Positions 26,743 through 35,352 of a DNA stretch of 64,000 nt are shown one piece after another. Source of the stretch: Mesorhizobium sp. B4-1-4 (GTDB lineage Bacteria; Pseudomonadota; Alphaproteobacteria; Rhizobiales; Rhizobiaceae). Positions within the stretch are counted from its first letter, which is position 1. Each line of letters begins with the position of its first letter. Below the pieces are notes generated by a model, which did no database searches, was not told the DNA's origin, and was given only the letters and a program-made list of their open reading frames with translations. The DNA lies in the NCBI RefSeq assembly GCF_006439395.2, contig NZ_CP083950.1:4092001-4156000 (forward strand). The letters run 5' to 3'. Position numbers and translations under genes: made by a program.

Positions 26743-26890
26743 AAAAAAATGCCGCCGTGGTGGAGGGGGAACCACGGCGGCCTTTTACTCGAAACGATGC
26801 GGCAGCCCGGAGAGGGGGATAGGCTGCCGCAGTTGCCCGGGATAGGCGGGGGACGGGCCTTGCTCCGGACTTCGGCGAAAACTGCCGATG
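26743..26890 (-). ncRNA. Predicted trans-acting small RNA (alpha-r7/EcpR1-like) with Rho-independent terminator
   Basis: On the minus strand two hairpins occur in series. The first is GCGGCAGCC paired with GGCTGCCGC (26799-26807 with 26822-26830) and has a C-rich loop with CCCCCTC. The second is an 11-bp perfect stem (26751-26761 with 26771-26781), loop TCCCCCTCC, followed by A and seven T, a textbook intrinsic terminator. No open frame ends there. The loops are anti-Shine-Dalgarno-like. A possible promoter is TTGAAT-N18-AAATAC about 26895-26925, so the 5' end is approximate. From memory, the rhizobial alpha-r7/EcpR1 sRNA occupies the polA-peptidase gap; assignment is by position and structure. 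Confidence 0.7.
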
Positions 26891-26932
26891 ACGTGTATTT
26901 GGGTCTGTGAACGTGGCGATTCAAGGGCATCA

Positions 26933-26952
26933 ACGTTACACTTTTGTAACGT
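26933..26952. promoter_or_regulatory. Operator-like palindrome between the sRNA and polA
   Basis: ACGTTAC and GTAACGT are perfect 7-bp inverted arms with a 6-bp centre. It lies just upstream of the proposed sRNA promoter and about 110 bp upstream of polA. The DNA-binding protein is unknown. Confidence 0.5.
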
Positions 26953-27061
26953 GCTCGTGAGCGGCCCGGTGTAACCCGATCTGTCAGGGTGTTGACGGAA
27001 CAAATCCCTGGCGATGTCTTTGGCATGGACCAAGCCATCGCGCCGCGCTATCCCTGCCGGC

Positions 27062-30016
27062 ATGAAAAAAGGCGACCATCTCTTCCTTGTCGACGGCTCC
27101 GGCTACATCTTCCGCGCGTATCATGCACTGCCGCCGCTGACCCGCAAGTCCGACGGCCTTCCGGTCGGTGCCGTTTCCGGTTTCTGCAATATGCTGTGGA
27201 AGTTGATGCAGGATGCCCGCAACACCGATGTAGGCATTGTACCGACGCATTTCGCGGTCATCTTCGACTATTCCTCCAAGACCTTCCGCAACGACCTCTA
27301 CCCCGAATACAAGGCCAACCGTTCGGCGCCGCCGGAGGATCTGATCCCGCAATTCGGCCTGATCCGCCAGGCGACCAAGGCGTTCAACCTGCCTTGCATC
27401 GAAATGGAGGGCTTCGAGGCCGACGACCTCATCGCCACCTATTGCCGGCTGGCCTGCGAGGTCGGCGGCGACACCACCATCATCTCCTCCGACAAGGACC
27501 TGATGCAGCTGGTCGGCGATACGGTCGGCATGTACGACCCGATGAAGGATCGCCAGATCGGCATCCCCGAGGTCGTCGAGAAATGGGGCGTGCCGCCGGA
27601 AAAGATGGTCGACCTGCAGGCGCTGACCGGCGACTCCGTCGACAATGTTCCGGGTGTGCCCGGCATCGGACCGAAGACGGCAGCGCAGTTGCTGGAGCAG
27701 TTCGGCGACCTCGACGGGCTGCTGGCCCGCGCCGGCGAGATCAAGCAGGACAAGAGGCGCGAAACAATCATCGCCAACGCCGACAAAGCGCGCGTTTCGC
27801 GCCAGCTGGTGACCCTGAAGAACGATGTGCCGGTGGCCGAGGGCCTGGACGATTTCGTGCTTCATGCCCCAGACGGGCCGAAGCTGATCGGCTTCCTCAA
27901 GACCATGGAATTCTCCTCGCTGACCCGCCGCGTGGCGGAAGCGACCGGCACCGAGGCCGGCGACGTTCAGGCCGTCGCGGTGATCGTCGAGCGCGCCGAT
28001 GCCGCGCACGGGCCCGATGTGGGCGCGGGGGCACCGGACATTGCCCGAAACGGGGTTGGACCAGAGGCAGACGCAACTGCTACACCGACGACGCAGACAC
28101 CTAAGCAGGGGGCCACCCCTTCCCTGCTCTCGGCGCTGCGGCTGGAGGGCGCGGCGACGCGCAAGATCGACACGTCGGCCTATCATTGCGTCCGCGATAT
28201 CGCGACGCTGAAGGCCTGGATCGCCGAGGCGCGGGAGACCGGGATCGTCGCCTTCGACGCCAGGGCGACCTCTCCCGATCCGATGCAGGCCGAACTGATC
28301 GGCATGGCAATAGCCACAGCGCCCGGGCGCGCCGCCTACATCCCCTTCGCCCACAAGAGCGGCAACGGCGATCTGCTGGGCGGCGGCATGCTTGAGAACC
28401 AGATTGCTCTTCGCGAAGCGCTGGCGCTGCTGAAGCCGCTGCTCGAGGACAGGTCGGTCCTCAAGATCGCGCAGAACCTGAAATACGATCTGGTCATCAT
28501 GAGCCGCTACGGCATTGATGTCGCGCCGTTCGACGACACCATGCTGATCTCCTACGTGCTCGATGCCGGCACCCCGCATGGTCACGGCATGGACGCGCTT
28601 GCCGAGAAATGGCTTGGTCACTCACCCCTCCAGATCAAGGATGTGACCGGCTCCGGCAAAAGCTCGGTCGGTTTCGACCAGGTCGGCATCGACAAGGCGA
28701 CCGCCCATGCCGCCGAGGACGCCGATGTGACGCTGCGGCTCTGGCTGGTGCTGAAGCCCCGGCTTGCGGCCAAGGGCCTGGTCTCGGTCTATGAGCGGCT
28801 GGAGCGGCCGCTGGTGCCTGTGCTGGCCCGCATGGAACAGCGCGGCATCTCCGTCGACCGGCAGATCCTGTCGCGGCTGTCGGGCGAACTCGCACAAGGC
28901 GCCGCCCGGCTCGAGGAGGAAATCTATCAGCTCGTCGGCGAGCGCATCAACATCGGCTCGCCCAAGCAGCTCGGCGACATCCTGTTCGGTCGCATGGGCC
29001 TGCCAGGCGGTTCGAAAACCAAGACCGGCCAGTGGTCGACCTCGGCGCAGCTTCTCGAAGACCTTGCCGCCGAGGGCCACGAACTGCCGCGCAAGATCGT
29101 CGACTGGCGCCAACTGACCAAGCTGAAATCGACCTACACCGACGCGCTGCCGGGCTTCATCCATCCGGACACCAAGCGCGTCCACACCTCCTACGCGCTA
29201 GCGGCGACCACCACGGGACGTCTTTCATCCTCCGACCCCAACCTGCAGAACATCCCGGTGCGCACCGCAGAAGGCCGCAAGATCAGGACCGCCTTTATCG
29301 CCGACAAGGGCAACCGCCTGGTCTCGGCCGATTACAGCCAGATCGAACTGCGCGTGCTTGCCCATGTCGCCGAAATCCCGCAACTGCGGCAGGCTTTCGC
29401 CGATGGGGCGGATATCCATGCCATCACCGCCTCGGAAATGTTCAACGTACCCGTCGAAGGCATGCCTTCGGAAATCCGCCGCCGCGCCAAGGCGATCAAT
29501 TTCGGCATTATCTACGGCATTTCGGCCTTTGGCCTGGCCAACCAGCTGTCGATCCCGCGCGAGGAAGCCAGCAACTACATCAAGAAGTACTTCGAGCGCT
29601 TCCCAGGTATCCGCGACTATATCGAGGAGACCAAGGCCTATGCCCGCGAGCACGGCTTTGTCGAGACGATCTTCGGCCGCCGCATCCATTATCCGGATAT
29701 AAGGTCCTCGAACCCGTCGATCCGCGCGTTCAACGAGCGCGCCTCGATCAATGCCCGTCTGCAGGGCACCGCCGCCGACATCATCCGCCGCGCCATGGTG
29801 CGCATGGAGGAAGCGCTGGAAAAGGCAAAGCTGTCAGCCCGCATGCTCCTTCAAGTGCATGACGAACTGATCTTCGAGACGGTGGAGGCGGAGGTCGAGG
29901 CGACGATCCCCGTCGTGCGCCACGTCATGGAAAACGCGGCGATGCCGGCAGTGTCGATGTCGGTGCCGTTGCATGTCGACGCGCGAGCGGCGAATAATTG
30001 GGATGAGGCACATTGA
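27062..30016 (+). CDS. polA: DNA polymerase I
   Basis: A 984-residue three-domain polymerase for Okazaki-fragment processing and repair. The Met at 27062 matches the family; the frame could begin 16 codons earlier. The 5'-3' exonuclease domain (1-about 300) has HLFLVDGSGYIFRAYHALP and the acidic metal sites (EADDLI, SSDKDLMQL). The polymerase domain has motif A DYSQIELRVLAH, motif B RRRAKAINFGIIYG and motif C VHDELIFE. The 3'-5' exonuclease domain is present, but exo I reads FDARAT (D399, A400, R401) where E. coli has D355-x-E357, and exo III has His549 for Tyr497. Proofreading may be weak or absent. Confidence 0.97.
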   Translation: MKKGDHLFLVDGSGYIFRAYHALPPLTRKSDGLPVGAVSGFCNMLWKLMQDARNTDVGIVPTHFAVIFDYSSKTFRNDLYPEYKANRSAPPEDLIPQFGLIRQATKAFNLPCIEMEGFEADDLIATYCRLACEVGGDTTIISSDKDLMQLVGDTVGMYDPMKDRQIGIPEVVEKWGVPPEKMVDLQALTGDSVDNVPGVPGIGPKTAAQLLEQFGDLDGLLARAGEIKQDKRRETIIANADKARVSRQLVTLKNDVPVAEGLDDFVLHAPDGPKLIGFLKTMEFSSLTRRVAEATGTEAGDVQAVAVIVERADAAHGPDVGAGAPDIARNGVGPEADATATPTTQTPKQGATPSLLSALRLEGAATRKIDTSAYHCVRDIATLKAWIAEARETGIVAFDARATSPDPMQAELIGMAIATAPGRAAYIPFAHKSGNGDLLGGGMLENQIALREALALLKPLLEDRSVLKIAQNLKYDLVIMSRYGIDVAPFDDTMLISYVLDAGTPHGHGMDALAEKWLGHSPLQIKDVTGSGKSSVGFDQVGIDKATAHAAEDADVTLRLWLVLKPRLAAKGLVSVYERLERPLVPVLARMEQRGISVDRQILSRLSGELAQGAARLEEEIYQLVGERINIGSPKQLGDILFGRMGLPGGSKTKTGQWSTSAQLLEDLAAEGHELPRKIVDWRQLTKLKSTYTDALPGFIHPDTKRVHTSYALAATTTGRLSSSDPNLQNIPVRTAEGRKIRTAFIADKGNRLVSADYSQIELRVLAHVAEIPQLRQAFADGADIHAITASEMFNVPVEGMPSEIRRRAKAINFGIIYGISAFGLANQLSIPREEASNYIKKYFERFPGIRDYIEETKAYAREHGFVETIFGRRIHYPDIRSSNPSIRAFNERASINARLQGTAADIIRRAMVRMEEALEKAKLSARMLLQVHDELIFETVEAEVEATIPVVRHVMENAAMPAVSMSVPLHVDARAANNWDEAH

Positions 30017-30024
30017 CCTCATTT

Positions 30025-30230
30025 CGTCATCCTAGGGCGAGCGACGCGAAGCGGAGCGCAGACCCTGGGATCCATTCCGTGACATTGGTCGGAAGATGCA
30101 GCGGTGTAGAAAAGTTCTACGCTGGCGTATAGGCACGGGAAATTCGGCACCGCCGCAACGCTCTTCCGTCGCCGCATGGATCCCAGGGTCTCCGCGACGT
30201 CGCTTCGCTCCTGCTCCGCCCTGGGATGAC
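30025..30230. repeat. About 206-bp palindromic repeat between convergent genes, copy 1
   Basis: Imperfect arms of about 55 bp start CGTCATCC..AGGGCG and end with the complement CGCCCTGGGATGACG; both arms include GACCCTGGGATCCAT or its complement and GCGAAGC. The same element lies at 53942-54110. Both copies separate the 3' ends of convergent genes, here polA and the Zur-like regulator. Confidence 0.85.
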
Positions 30231-30264
30231 GAAGCTGGGCGGCTAGCGTCCTTGTGGAAAGACC

Positions 30265-30669
30265 TTACGCCGCCTCGGCCCGACACTTGGCGCACGTCCC
30301 GCGGAATTCGATCACCGCCTTCTTGGCGGCGAAGCCGGTGGAACGCACCCATTCGTCCAGTCGGTGTCCGACGTCGTGATCGGACATTTCGGTTACCTGC
30401 CCGCAGCTGTCGCAGATGGCGAAGGCGGTCATCGAATGGCTGTGGTCGTGCGGTTCGGCACAGGCGACGAAGGAGTTGATGCTTTCCAGCCGGTGCACGA
30501 AGCCTGACTTCACCAGCGTGTCGAGCGCGCGATAGACCTGAAGCGGCGCACGGAAGCCGCGTTCACGCAGCTGGTCGAGCAAGGTGTAGGCGCTGAGCGG
30601 CCCGCTGGCGGTCTCGAGCTTTTCGAGCACGCACAACTGGTTCTTCGTCAGCACATCCCTTGCCGCCAT
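30265..30669 (-). CDS. zur: Fur-family regulator, Zur-like
   Basis: A 134-residue winged-helix repressor. LTKNQLCVLEKLE and AYTLLDQLRERGFRAPLQVYRALDTLVKSG form the DNA-binding domain. A metal region follows with EPHDHSHSM, and the structural zinc is probably held by CDSCG and CAKCRAEA at the C-terminus. This matches the Zur branch (PLQVYRAL..SGFVHRL) better than Fur or Irr. An upstream in-frame Met at 30696 is an alternative start. Zur represses zinc uptake genes, none of which is adjacent. The protein ends in the repeat-bounded gap after polA. Confidence 0.85.
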   Translation of the reverse strand: MAARDVLTKNQLCVLEKLETASGPLSAYTLLDQLRERGFRAPLQVYRALDTLVKSGFVHRLESINSFVACAEPHDHSHSMTAFAICDSCGQVTEMSDHDVGHRLDEWVRSTGFAAKKAVIEFRGTCAKCRAEAA

Positions 30670-30910
30670 GGTCCCGTTCCAACTTTCCCGCGCCATCCGC
30701 AGGCTGTTTGCCGGTGCAAACGGCCTGATCCCATTCAGATAGCGACGAACCGCCGTCTTTGCTACTCTTCTATTGTTGTCCCGGTCGATCGATGACGTGA
30801 CGGCACAAGGGTGATGGCAGGATTGATGGCGAAGCGACATTCAAAATACTGACAGAGTCCTCGACGAGGTGGCCTCGCTTGGGAAGTTCGATCGGGCTTC
30901 GGGAAGCGCT

Positions 30911-31021
30911 ATGTTCAAATTGACACGCCGGACGCTGCTTGTCGGCACATCCGCGCTGATGGCTGCGGGCACGGTTTCGTTCCCGGCGCTGGCGGCATCG
31001 CGCACCATGACTGACCGTTGA
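30911..31021 (+). CDS. Orphan twin-arginine leader peptide ORF (36 residues)
   Basis: MFKLTRRTLLVGTSALMAAG continues with VSFPALAASRTMTDR to a stop. This has the n-h-c layout of a Tat signal peptide, with the twin Arg in LTRRTLLVG, a hydrophobic core and the cleavage motif ALA. No mature protein follows. GGGAAG lies a few bases upstream. It is either the broken 5' end of an exported protein gene or a very small secreted peptide. Confidence 0.5.
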   Translation: MFKLTRRTLLVGTSALMAAGTVSFPALAASRTMTDR

Positions 31022-31072
31022 CCAGCAACATCATCAGGCCGAAGACGCCCTGAACCGGCCTCTGTTATGAAC

Positions 31073-31102
31073 AAGGCCGGCGGGAGCAATCCCGCCGGCC
31101 TT
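31073..31102. terminator. Bidirectional hairpin terminator
   Basis: A perfect 13-bp stem (AAGGCCGGCGGGA) closes a GCAA tetraloop; on the plus strand it is followed by TTTGTT. It lies between the small Tat-leader ORF and the minus-strand aldo/keto reductase stop (31119), so it can serve both converging transcripts. Confidence 0.8.
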
Positions 31103-31118
31103 TGTTAGCCGGCTCCGG

Positions 31119-32165
31119 CTATTTCCTTGGCGGGCCGTTGCGTTCCGCGGAAGCCGCCCATAGATTAATGTCGGATTCGCGTGCGTAGCCATCGATCTCC
31201 GCCAGCTCGGCATCGCTGAAATCGAGCGCCCTCAGCGCCCCGACGCAATCCTCGACCTGTTCCGGCCGGCTGGCCCCGATCAATGCCGAGGTCACCTTGC
31301 CTCTGCGCAGCACCCAGGCCAGCGCCATCTGCGCCAGCGTCTGACCACGCTTGCCGGCGATGGTGTTGAGCGCCTTGATGTTGGCGACGGTGCGATCGTT
31401 GATGAAGGCTGTCTTCAGCGACTTGCCCTGGCTGGCGCGGCTGCCCTCAGGGATGCCGCCGAGATATTTGTCGGTCAGCATGCCCTGGGCCAGTGGCGAG
31501 AACACGATGGAGCCGACGCCGAGCCCCTCGAGCGTATCGAGCAGGCCGTCGTCCTCGACCCAGCGGTTCAGCATCGAATAGCTCGGCTGGTGGATGACGC
31601 ACGGTGTGCCGAGCTGCCTCAATATATCGGCGGCTTCGCGGGTGCGCTGCGAATTGTAGGAAGAGATGCCGGCATAGAGCGCCTTGCCCGAACGCACCGC
31701 ATGGTCGAGCGCGCCCATGGTTTCTTCCAGCGGCGTATCGGGATCGAAGCGATGCGAATAGAAGATGTCCACATAATCCAGCCCCATCCGCTTGAGGCTC
31801 TGGTCGAGGCTGGCCAGCATGTATTTGCGCCCGCCCCATTCGCCATAGGGACCGGCCCACATTTCGTAGCCGGCCTTGGTCGAGATGATCAGCTCGTCCC
31901 GATGGGAGGCGAAATCGGTGCGCAGGATCTCGCCGAAAGCGGTCTCGGCCGATCCGGGCGGCGGCCCGTAATTGTTGGCGAGGTCGAAATGGGTGATGCC
32001 GAGGTCGAAAGCCTTGCGGGCGATCGCCTGCTTGGTCCGGTGCGGCGTGTCGTCGCCGAAATTGTGCCACAGCCCGAGCGAAATCGCTGGCAGCTTGAGG
32101 CCGGACCGTCCGCAGCGGTTGTAGATCATTTTTTCGTAGCGGTTTTCGGCGGGTACGTAAGGCAT
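31119..32165 (-). CDS. Aldo/keto reductase (L-glyceraldehyde 3-phosphate reductase-like)
   Basis: A 348-residue NADPH-dependent AKR barrel. The start at 32165 (MPYVPAENRYEKM) removes translated intergenic DNA. It matches the YghZ/GPR group: GLWHNFGDD, FDLANNYGPPPGSAE (with catalytic Asp and Tyr) and EELIISTKAGYEMW-like text with the catalytic Lys, then SHRFDPDTP with the catalytic His. The family detoxifies L-glyceraldehyde 3-phosphate and reduces small aldehydes. It follows the sugar operon after 130 bp that includes a hairpin, so it may be a separate unit. Confidence 0.88.
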   Translation of the reverse strand: MPYVPAENRYEKMIYNRCGRSGLKLPAISLGLWHNFGDDTPHRTKQAIARKAFDLGITHFDLANNYGPPPGSAETAFGEILRTDFASHRDELIISTKAGYEMWAGPYGEWGGRKYMLASLDQSLKRMGLDYVDIFYSHRFDPDTPLEETMGALDHAVRSGKALYAGISSYNSQRTREAADILRQLGTPCVIHQPSYSMLNRWVEDDGLLDTLEGLGVGSIVFSPLAQGMLTDKYLGGIPEGSRASQGKSLKTAFINDRTVANIKALNTIAGKRGQTLAQMALAWVLRRGKVTSALIGASRPEQVEDCVGALRALDFSDAELAEIDGYARESDINLWAASAERNGPPRK

Positions 32166-32239
32166 GGGGAATCCTCGATCTGGAACGGACGGGCGCGGCA
32201 ATTGCGAATGCAACGACCAGCCCTACGCCCACCCTTTAA

Positions 32240-32265
32240 CCTCTCCCCGCGGAAACGGGGAGAGG
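32240..32265. repeat. CTCCCCG hairpin
   Basis: CCTCTCCCCG pairs with CGGGGAGAGG around a 6-nt loop. It is related to 10688-10719 and lies between the Gfo/Idh gene and the aldo/keto reductase, where it could reduce read-through. Confidence 0.6.
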
Positions 32266-32295
32266 GGCAGCCAAATTATCGATAATCTCCGCCGC

Positions 32296-33441
32296 CTATT
32301 TTTTCTTCTTGGCCAGCAGCCCCTTCGCCTCCTTGACGCCGAGTGCGGCCGGACGTTCGCAACTCGTCTGCATGGCGACGAATTTCCCGCTTTCGCCCGA
32401 GCGCAGGATGCCGCTCATGACATCTACGGCATGCAGCGCCAGTTCCATCGAACAGCGGTGCGGCCGTCCTTCGACGATCGCCAGCGCCATGTCGGCCAGG
32501 CCCGCAGTGCGGTAGTTGGCCATCATCCCGTGGCCGTGCATTTCATTCGGCACGCCAAGCGGATGCTTCCACTTCGGCAATTTCTTGACCGGCTTGCCCT
32601 CTTCGGTGAAGCGCACGTCGCCGCCGAAGAAGTTCGGATCCGGCACGAACACCGTGCCCACCTCGCCATAGAGTTCCATCGGCGCGTGGCCGTGAGCCCA
32701 GACGTCCCAGCTGGTGTTCAGCGTCACCACGGCGCCATTCTCGAATTCCAGCAATCCATGGATTGTGGTCGGCGTGTTGACCGGGATTTTTTCACCCGCT
32801 CGCGGTTTCGATGAAATCGTCCGTTCCTTGGCCGGGGTCGTCGCAAAGGCCGCCACCTGCTTCACCGGGCCGATCAGCTGGATCAGATTGGTGATGTAGT
32901 ACGGCCCGATATCGAGCACCGGCCCCGCGCCTGGCTGGAAGAAGAAGTCGGGATTCGGGTGCCAATGCTCCATGCCGTGGCCCATGACATGGCAGGTGCC
33001 GCTGGTGATGTTGCCGAGCTTGCCCTCGTCGATCAATTCGCGCACCAGCTGATGCGCGCCGCCGAGGAACGTGTCCGGCGCCGAGCCGATGCGCAGCCCC
33101 TTTTTACCGGCCCGTGCCTTGAGGTCCTGGCCCTCCTTGAGCGACAGCACGAACGGCTTTTCGGAATAGACGTGCTTGCCGGCATCGAGCACCTGCTTCG
33201 ACACCTCGTAGTGCACCGCTGGTATCGTCAGGTTGACGATGATGTCTATGTCATCGGCCTTGAGCAGGTCCTCGACGGTCTCGGCGCGCAGCTTGAACTC
33301 CTTCGCCCGCGCCTTGGCCGCGTCCATGTTGATGTCGGCGCAGGCGCGCATCTCGATGCCGCGAAACAGCGGCGCCAGCGAAAAATACGCCTTCGAGATG
33401 TTGCCGCAGCCGATGACACCGATACCCAGTTTTTTTGCCAT
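32296..33441 (-). CDS. Gfo/Idh/MocA family oxidoreductase
   Basis: A 381-residue NAD(P)-dependent sugar oxidoreductase. The Met at 33441 begins MAKKLGIGVIGCGNISKAY, the GxGxxG dinucleotide loop. EKPFVLSLKEGQD carries the conserved EKP. The C-terminal domain is a GFO/IDH substrate fold, and GAGPVLDIGPYYI has the conserved D-x-G-x-Y region. It is the sixth gene of the sugar operon, 11 bp after the isomerase gene, so it likely oxidises the imported sugar or a derivative. The exact substrate is unknown. Confidence 0.9.
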   Translation of the reverse strand: MAKKLGIGVIGCGNISKAYFSLAPLFRGIEMRACADINMDAAKARAKEFKLRAETVEDLLKADDIDIIVNLTIPAVHYEVSKQVLDAGKHVYSEKPFVLSLKEGQDLKARAGKKGLRIGSAPDTFLGGAHQLVRELIDEGKLGNITSGTCHVMGHGMEHWHPNPDFFFQPGAGPVLDIGPYYITNLIQLIGPVKQVAAFATTPAKERTISSKPRAGEKIPVNTPTTIHGLLEFENGAVVTLNTSWDVWAHGHAPMELYGEVGTVFVPDPNFFGGDVRFTEEGKPVKKLPKWKHPLGVPNEMHGHGMMANYRTAGLADMALAIVEGRPHRCSMELALHAVDVMSGILRSGESGKFVAMQTSCERPAALGVKEAKGLLAKKKK

Positions 33442-33452
33442 GGTGATTGTTC

Positions 33453-34199
33453 CTAATAGGTCTTGACGGCTGCGATCGAGCGGCGGGCGAAGCGCTCGAT
33501 GTCGTTGGGGTTGTCCTGTTCCATGATAAAATATCTTGCCGCGCTCTTGGCCCGCAGCACCTTTATCAGGTCGGCCCAATCGATCGTGCCGTGGCCGACA
33601 TCCGACCAGCCATCCTCATCCAGTCCTTCGCCCGGTTTGGCCATGTCCTTGACATGGACGGCGACGATGCGCTTGCCATGCTTTTCGATCCAGGGCAGCG
33701 GGTCGGCTCCGCCGCGTATAATCCAGGCGACGTCCATCTCCCAACCGATGTCGGGCGCGAAGGACAGGATATGGTCCTGCGGCAGCGAACCGTCGGCGAG
33801 CGCCTTGAACTCGAAATCATGGTTGTGCCAGGCAAAGCCGTAACCGGCCTTCGAAGCCACCTCGCCGACCTTGGCCAGGCGCTCGCCGAAGCCACGCCAG
33901 CCGGCGGCGTCGGATGGCCTGTCCTCAGCCATCAGATAGGGGCAGATCAAAAGCTTGATGCCGAGCGCTTCGGCGATCCTGCGCACGCCGTTGAAATCCT
34001 TCTCCAGCGCGTCGATGGAAAAATGGCCGGTCGGCATGGAAAGGCCGTTCTTGTCGAGTTCGGCGCGGAAGGCCTTCGGGTCGTCATACACCCCGCCGAA
34101 GCCCTCGACCTCGGTGTAGCCCAGCTTGCCGAGTGTGGCGAGCACGCGTTCCCAGGGCTGGAAATTGCGGGCGCTGTAAAGTTGGAATGACCAGTTCAT
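33453..34199 (-). CDS. Sugar phosphate isomerase/epimerase (xylose isomerase-like TIM barrel)
   Basis: A 248-residue AP_endonuc_2/xylose isomerase-like TIM barrel. It begins MNWSFQLYSARNF. Likely metal ligands are in WHNHDFEF (His, Glu), DVAWI (Asp), VHVKDM (His) and the C-terminal EQDNP (Glu). Such proteins isomerise or epimerise keto sugars, often next to Gfo/Idh enzymes and sugar ABC transporters, as here. Cytosolic. Reaction not further specified. Confidence 0.88.
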   Translation of the reverse strand: MNWSFQLYSARNFQPWERVLATLGKLGYTEVEGFGGVYDDPKAFRAELDKNGLSMPTGHFSIDALEKDFNGVRRIAEALGIKLLICPYLMAEDRPSDAAGWRGFGERLAKVGEVASKAGYGFAWHNHDFEFKALADGSLPQDHILSFAPDIGWEMDVAWIIRGGADPLPWIEKHGKRIVAVHVKDMAKPGEGLDEDGWSDVGHGTIDWADLIKVLRAKSAARYFIMEQDNPNDIERFARRSIAAVKTY

Positions 34200-34251
34200 C
34201 GTCTCTGTCCGTTCTGCTTGGGGGATCGTTTCAGGTGGTGATTCTCGGGAG

Positions 34252-35352
34252 CTAGATGCGGTTGCCGGCAGCGGCATCGAAGAGCGAAGCGCGCATAGGA
34301 TCAAAGCCAATGCTGACAGCCTCGCCATTGTGCGGCGTGCGCTCGGCCGTGACCCGTACCGTGAAATTCTGCTTGCCGAGCTTCAGCCAAACCAGTGTGT
34401 CGGAGCCCATAGGCTCGACGACCTCGACAGTTGCTGTGGCGCTGAATGGCCAGCCGGAGCCGCTGTTCAAGGCGACATGCTCCGGTCGGATGCCGAATAC
34501 CGTCGGACCTGGCACCGGTTCCGTCTCGAAGGCATAGGTCGAAAGCGGGATACGAACACCCTCGGCGGCAAACAGCCAGCCGCTATTGTCCTTCTCCAGC
34601 CTGCCCTCGATAAAATTCATCGCCGGCGAGCCGAGGAACCCGGCGACGAAACGGTTGACCGGGCGGTTGTAAATGGTCTGTGGCGCATCGAGCTGCTGGA
34701 TGACGCCGCCCTTCATGACAGCGATGCGGTCGGCCAGCGTCATCGCCTCGATCTGGTCGTGGGTGACGTAAATCATGGTGTTCTGCAGCTTGCGGTGCAG
34801 CAGCTTGATTTCTACGCGCAGTTCCGAGCGCAGCTTGGCGTCGAGATTGGACAACGGCTCATCGAACAGGAAGACATCGACATCACGCACCAGCGCCCGC
34901 CCGATCGCCACGCGCTGGCGCTGCCCGCCGGAGAGCGCCGCCGGCTTGCGCTGCAGCAAGGGCTCGATCTGCAGGATCTCGGCCGCGCGCGCGATGCGCT
35001 TGGCGATCTCGTCCTTGGGTACGCCGGCGACGCGCAGGCCGAAGGACAGGTTCTTCTCCACCGTCATCTGCGGATAGAGCGCATAGGACTGGAACACCAT
35101 GCCGATGCCTCGGTCCTTGGGTTCTTCCCAGGTGACGTTCTTGCCCTTGATGAAGATGCTGCCTTCCGAGATGTCGAGCAGGCCGGCGATGCAATTGAGC
35201 AGGGTCGACTTGCCGCAGCCGGAGGGGCCGAGCAGCACGATGAACTCGCCTTCGGCGACATCGAGGTTGAGCGTCTTCAGCACGGAAACCGCGCCGAAGT
35301 TCAGCGACAGGTCCTGGATCGCAACGCTGGTGCCGTTTGCCGCCATCGCCAT
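34252..35352 (-). CDS. Sugar ABC transporter ATP-binding protein (UgpC/MsmX type)
   Basis: A 366-residue CUT1-type ATPase. It has Walker A GPSGCGKST, the Q-loop FQSYALYPQ, signature LSGGQRQRVAIGRAL, Walker B FLFDEPLSNLDA, H-loop VTHDQ and a C-terminal TOBE/MalK regulatory region with FGIRPEH. The start overlaps the preceding permease stop as ATGA. It powers import by the two permeases and binding protein encoded upstream. Confidence 0.95.
   Translation of the reverse strand: MAMAANGTSVAIQDLSLNFGAVSVLKTLNLDVAEGEFIVLLGPSGCGKSTLLNCIAGLLDISEGSIFIKGKNVTWEEPKDRGIGMVFQSYALYPQMTVEKNLSFGLRVAGVPKDEIAKRIARAAEILQIEPLLQRKPAALSGGQRQRVAIGRALVRDVDVFLFDEPLSNLDAKLRSELRVEIKLLHRKLQNTMIYVTHDQIEAMTLADRIAVMKGGVIQQLDAPQTIYNRPVNRFVAGFLGSPAMNFIEGRLEKDNSGWLFAAEGVRIPLSTYAFETEPVPGPTVFGIRPEHVALNSGSGWPFSATATVEVVEPMGSDTLVWLKLGKQNFTVRVTAERTPHNGEAVSIGFDPMRASLFDAAAGNRI

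Larger units (their letters stand above)
30697..31118. other. Intergenic region with a short Tat-leader ORF and a bidirectional terminator
   Basis: Between the zur start and the aldo/keto reductase 3' end. It holds the zur promoter, a 36-codon plus-strand ORF (30911-31021) and a strong hairpin (31073-31102). Nothing else is recognised. Confidence 0.6.

Noticed and set aside
26984..28621. 545-codon minus-strand frame
   Set aside because: Antisense to polA, low-complexity composition and no ribosome site.
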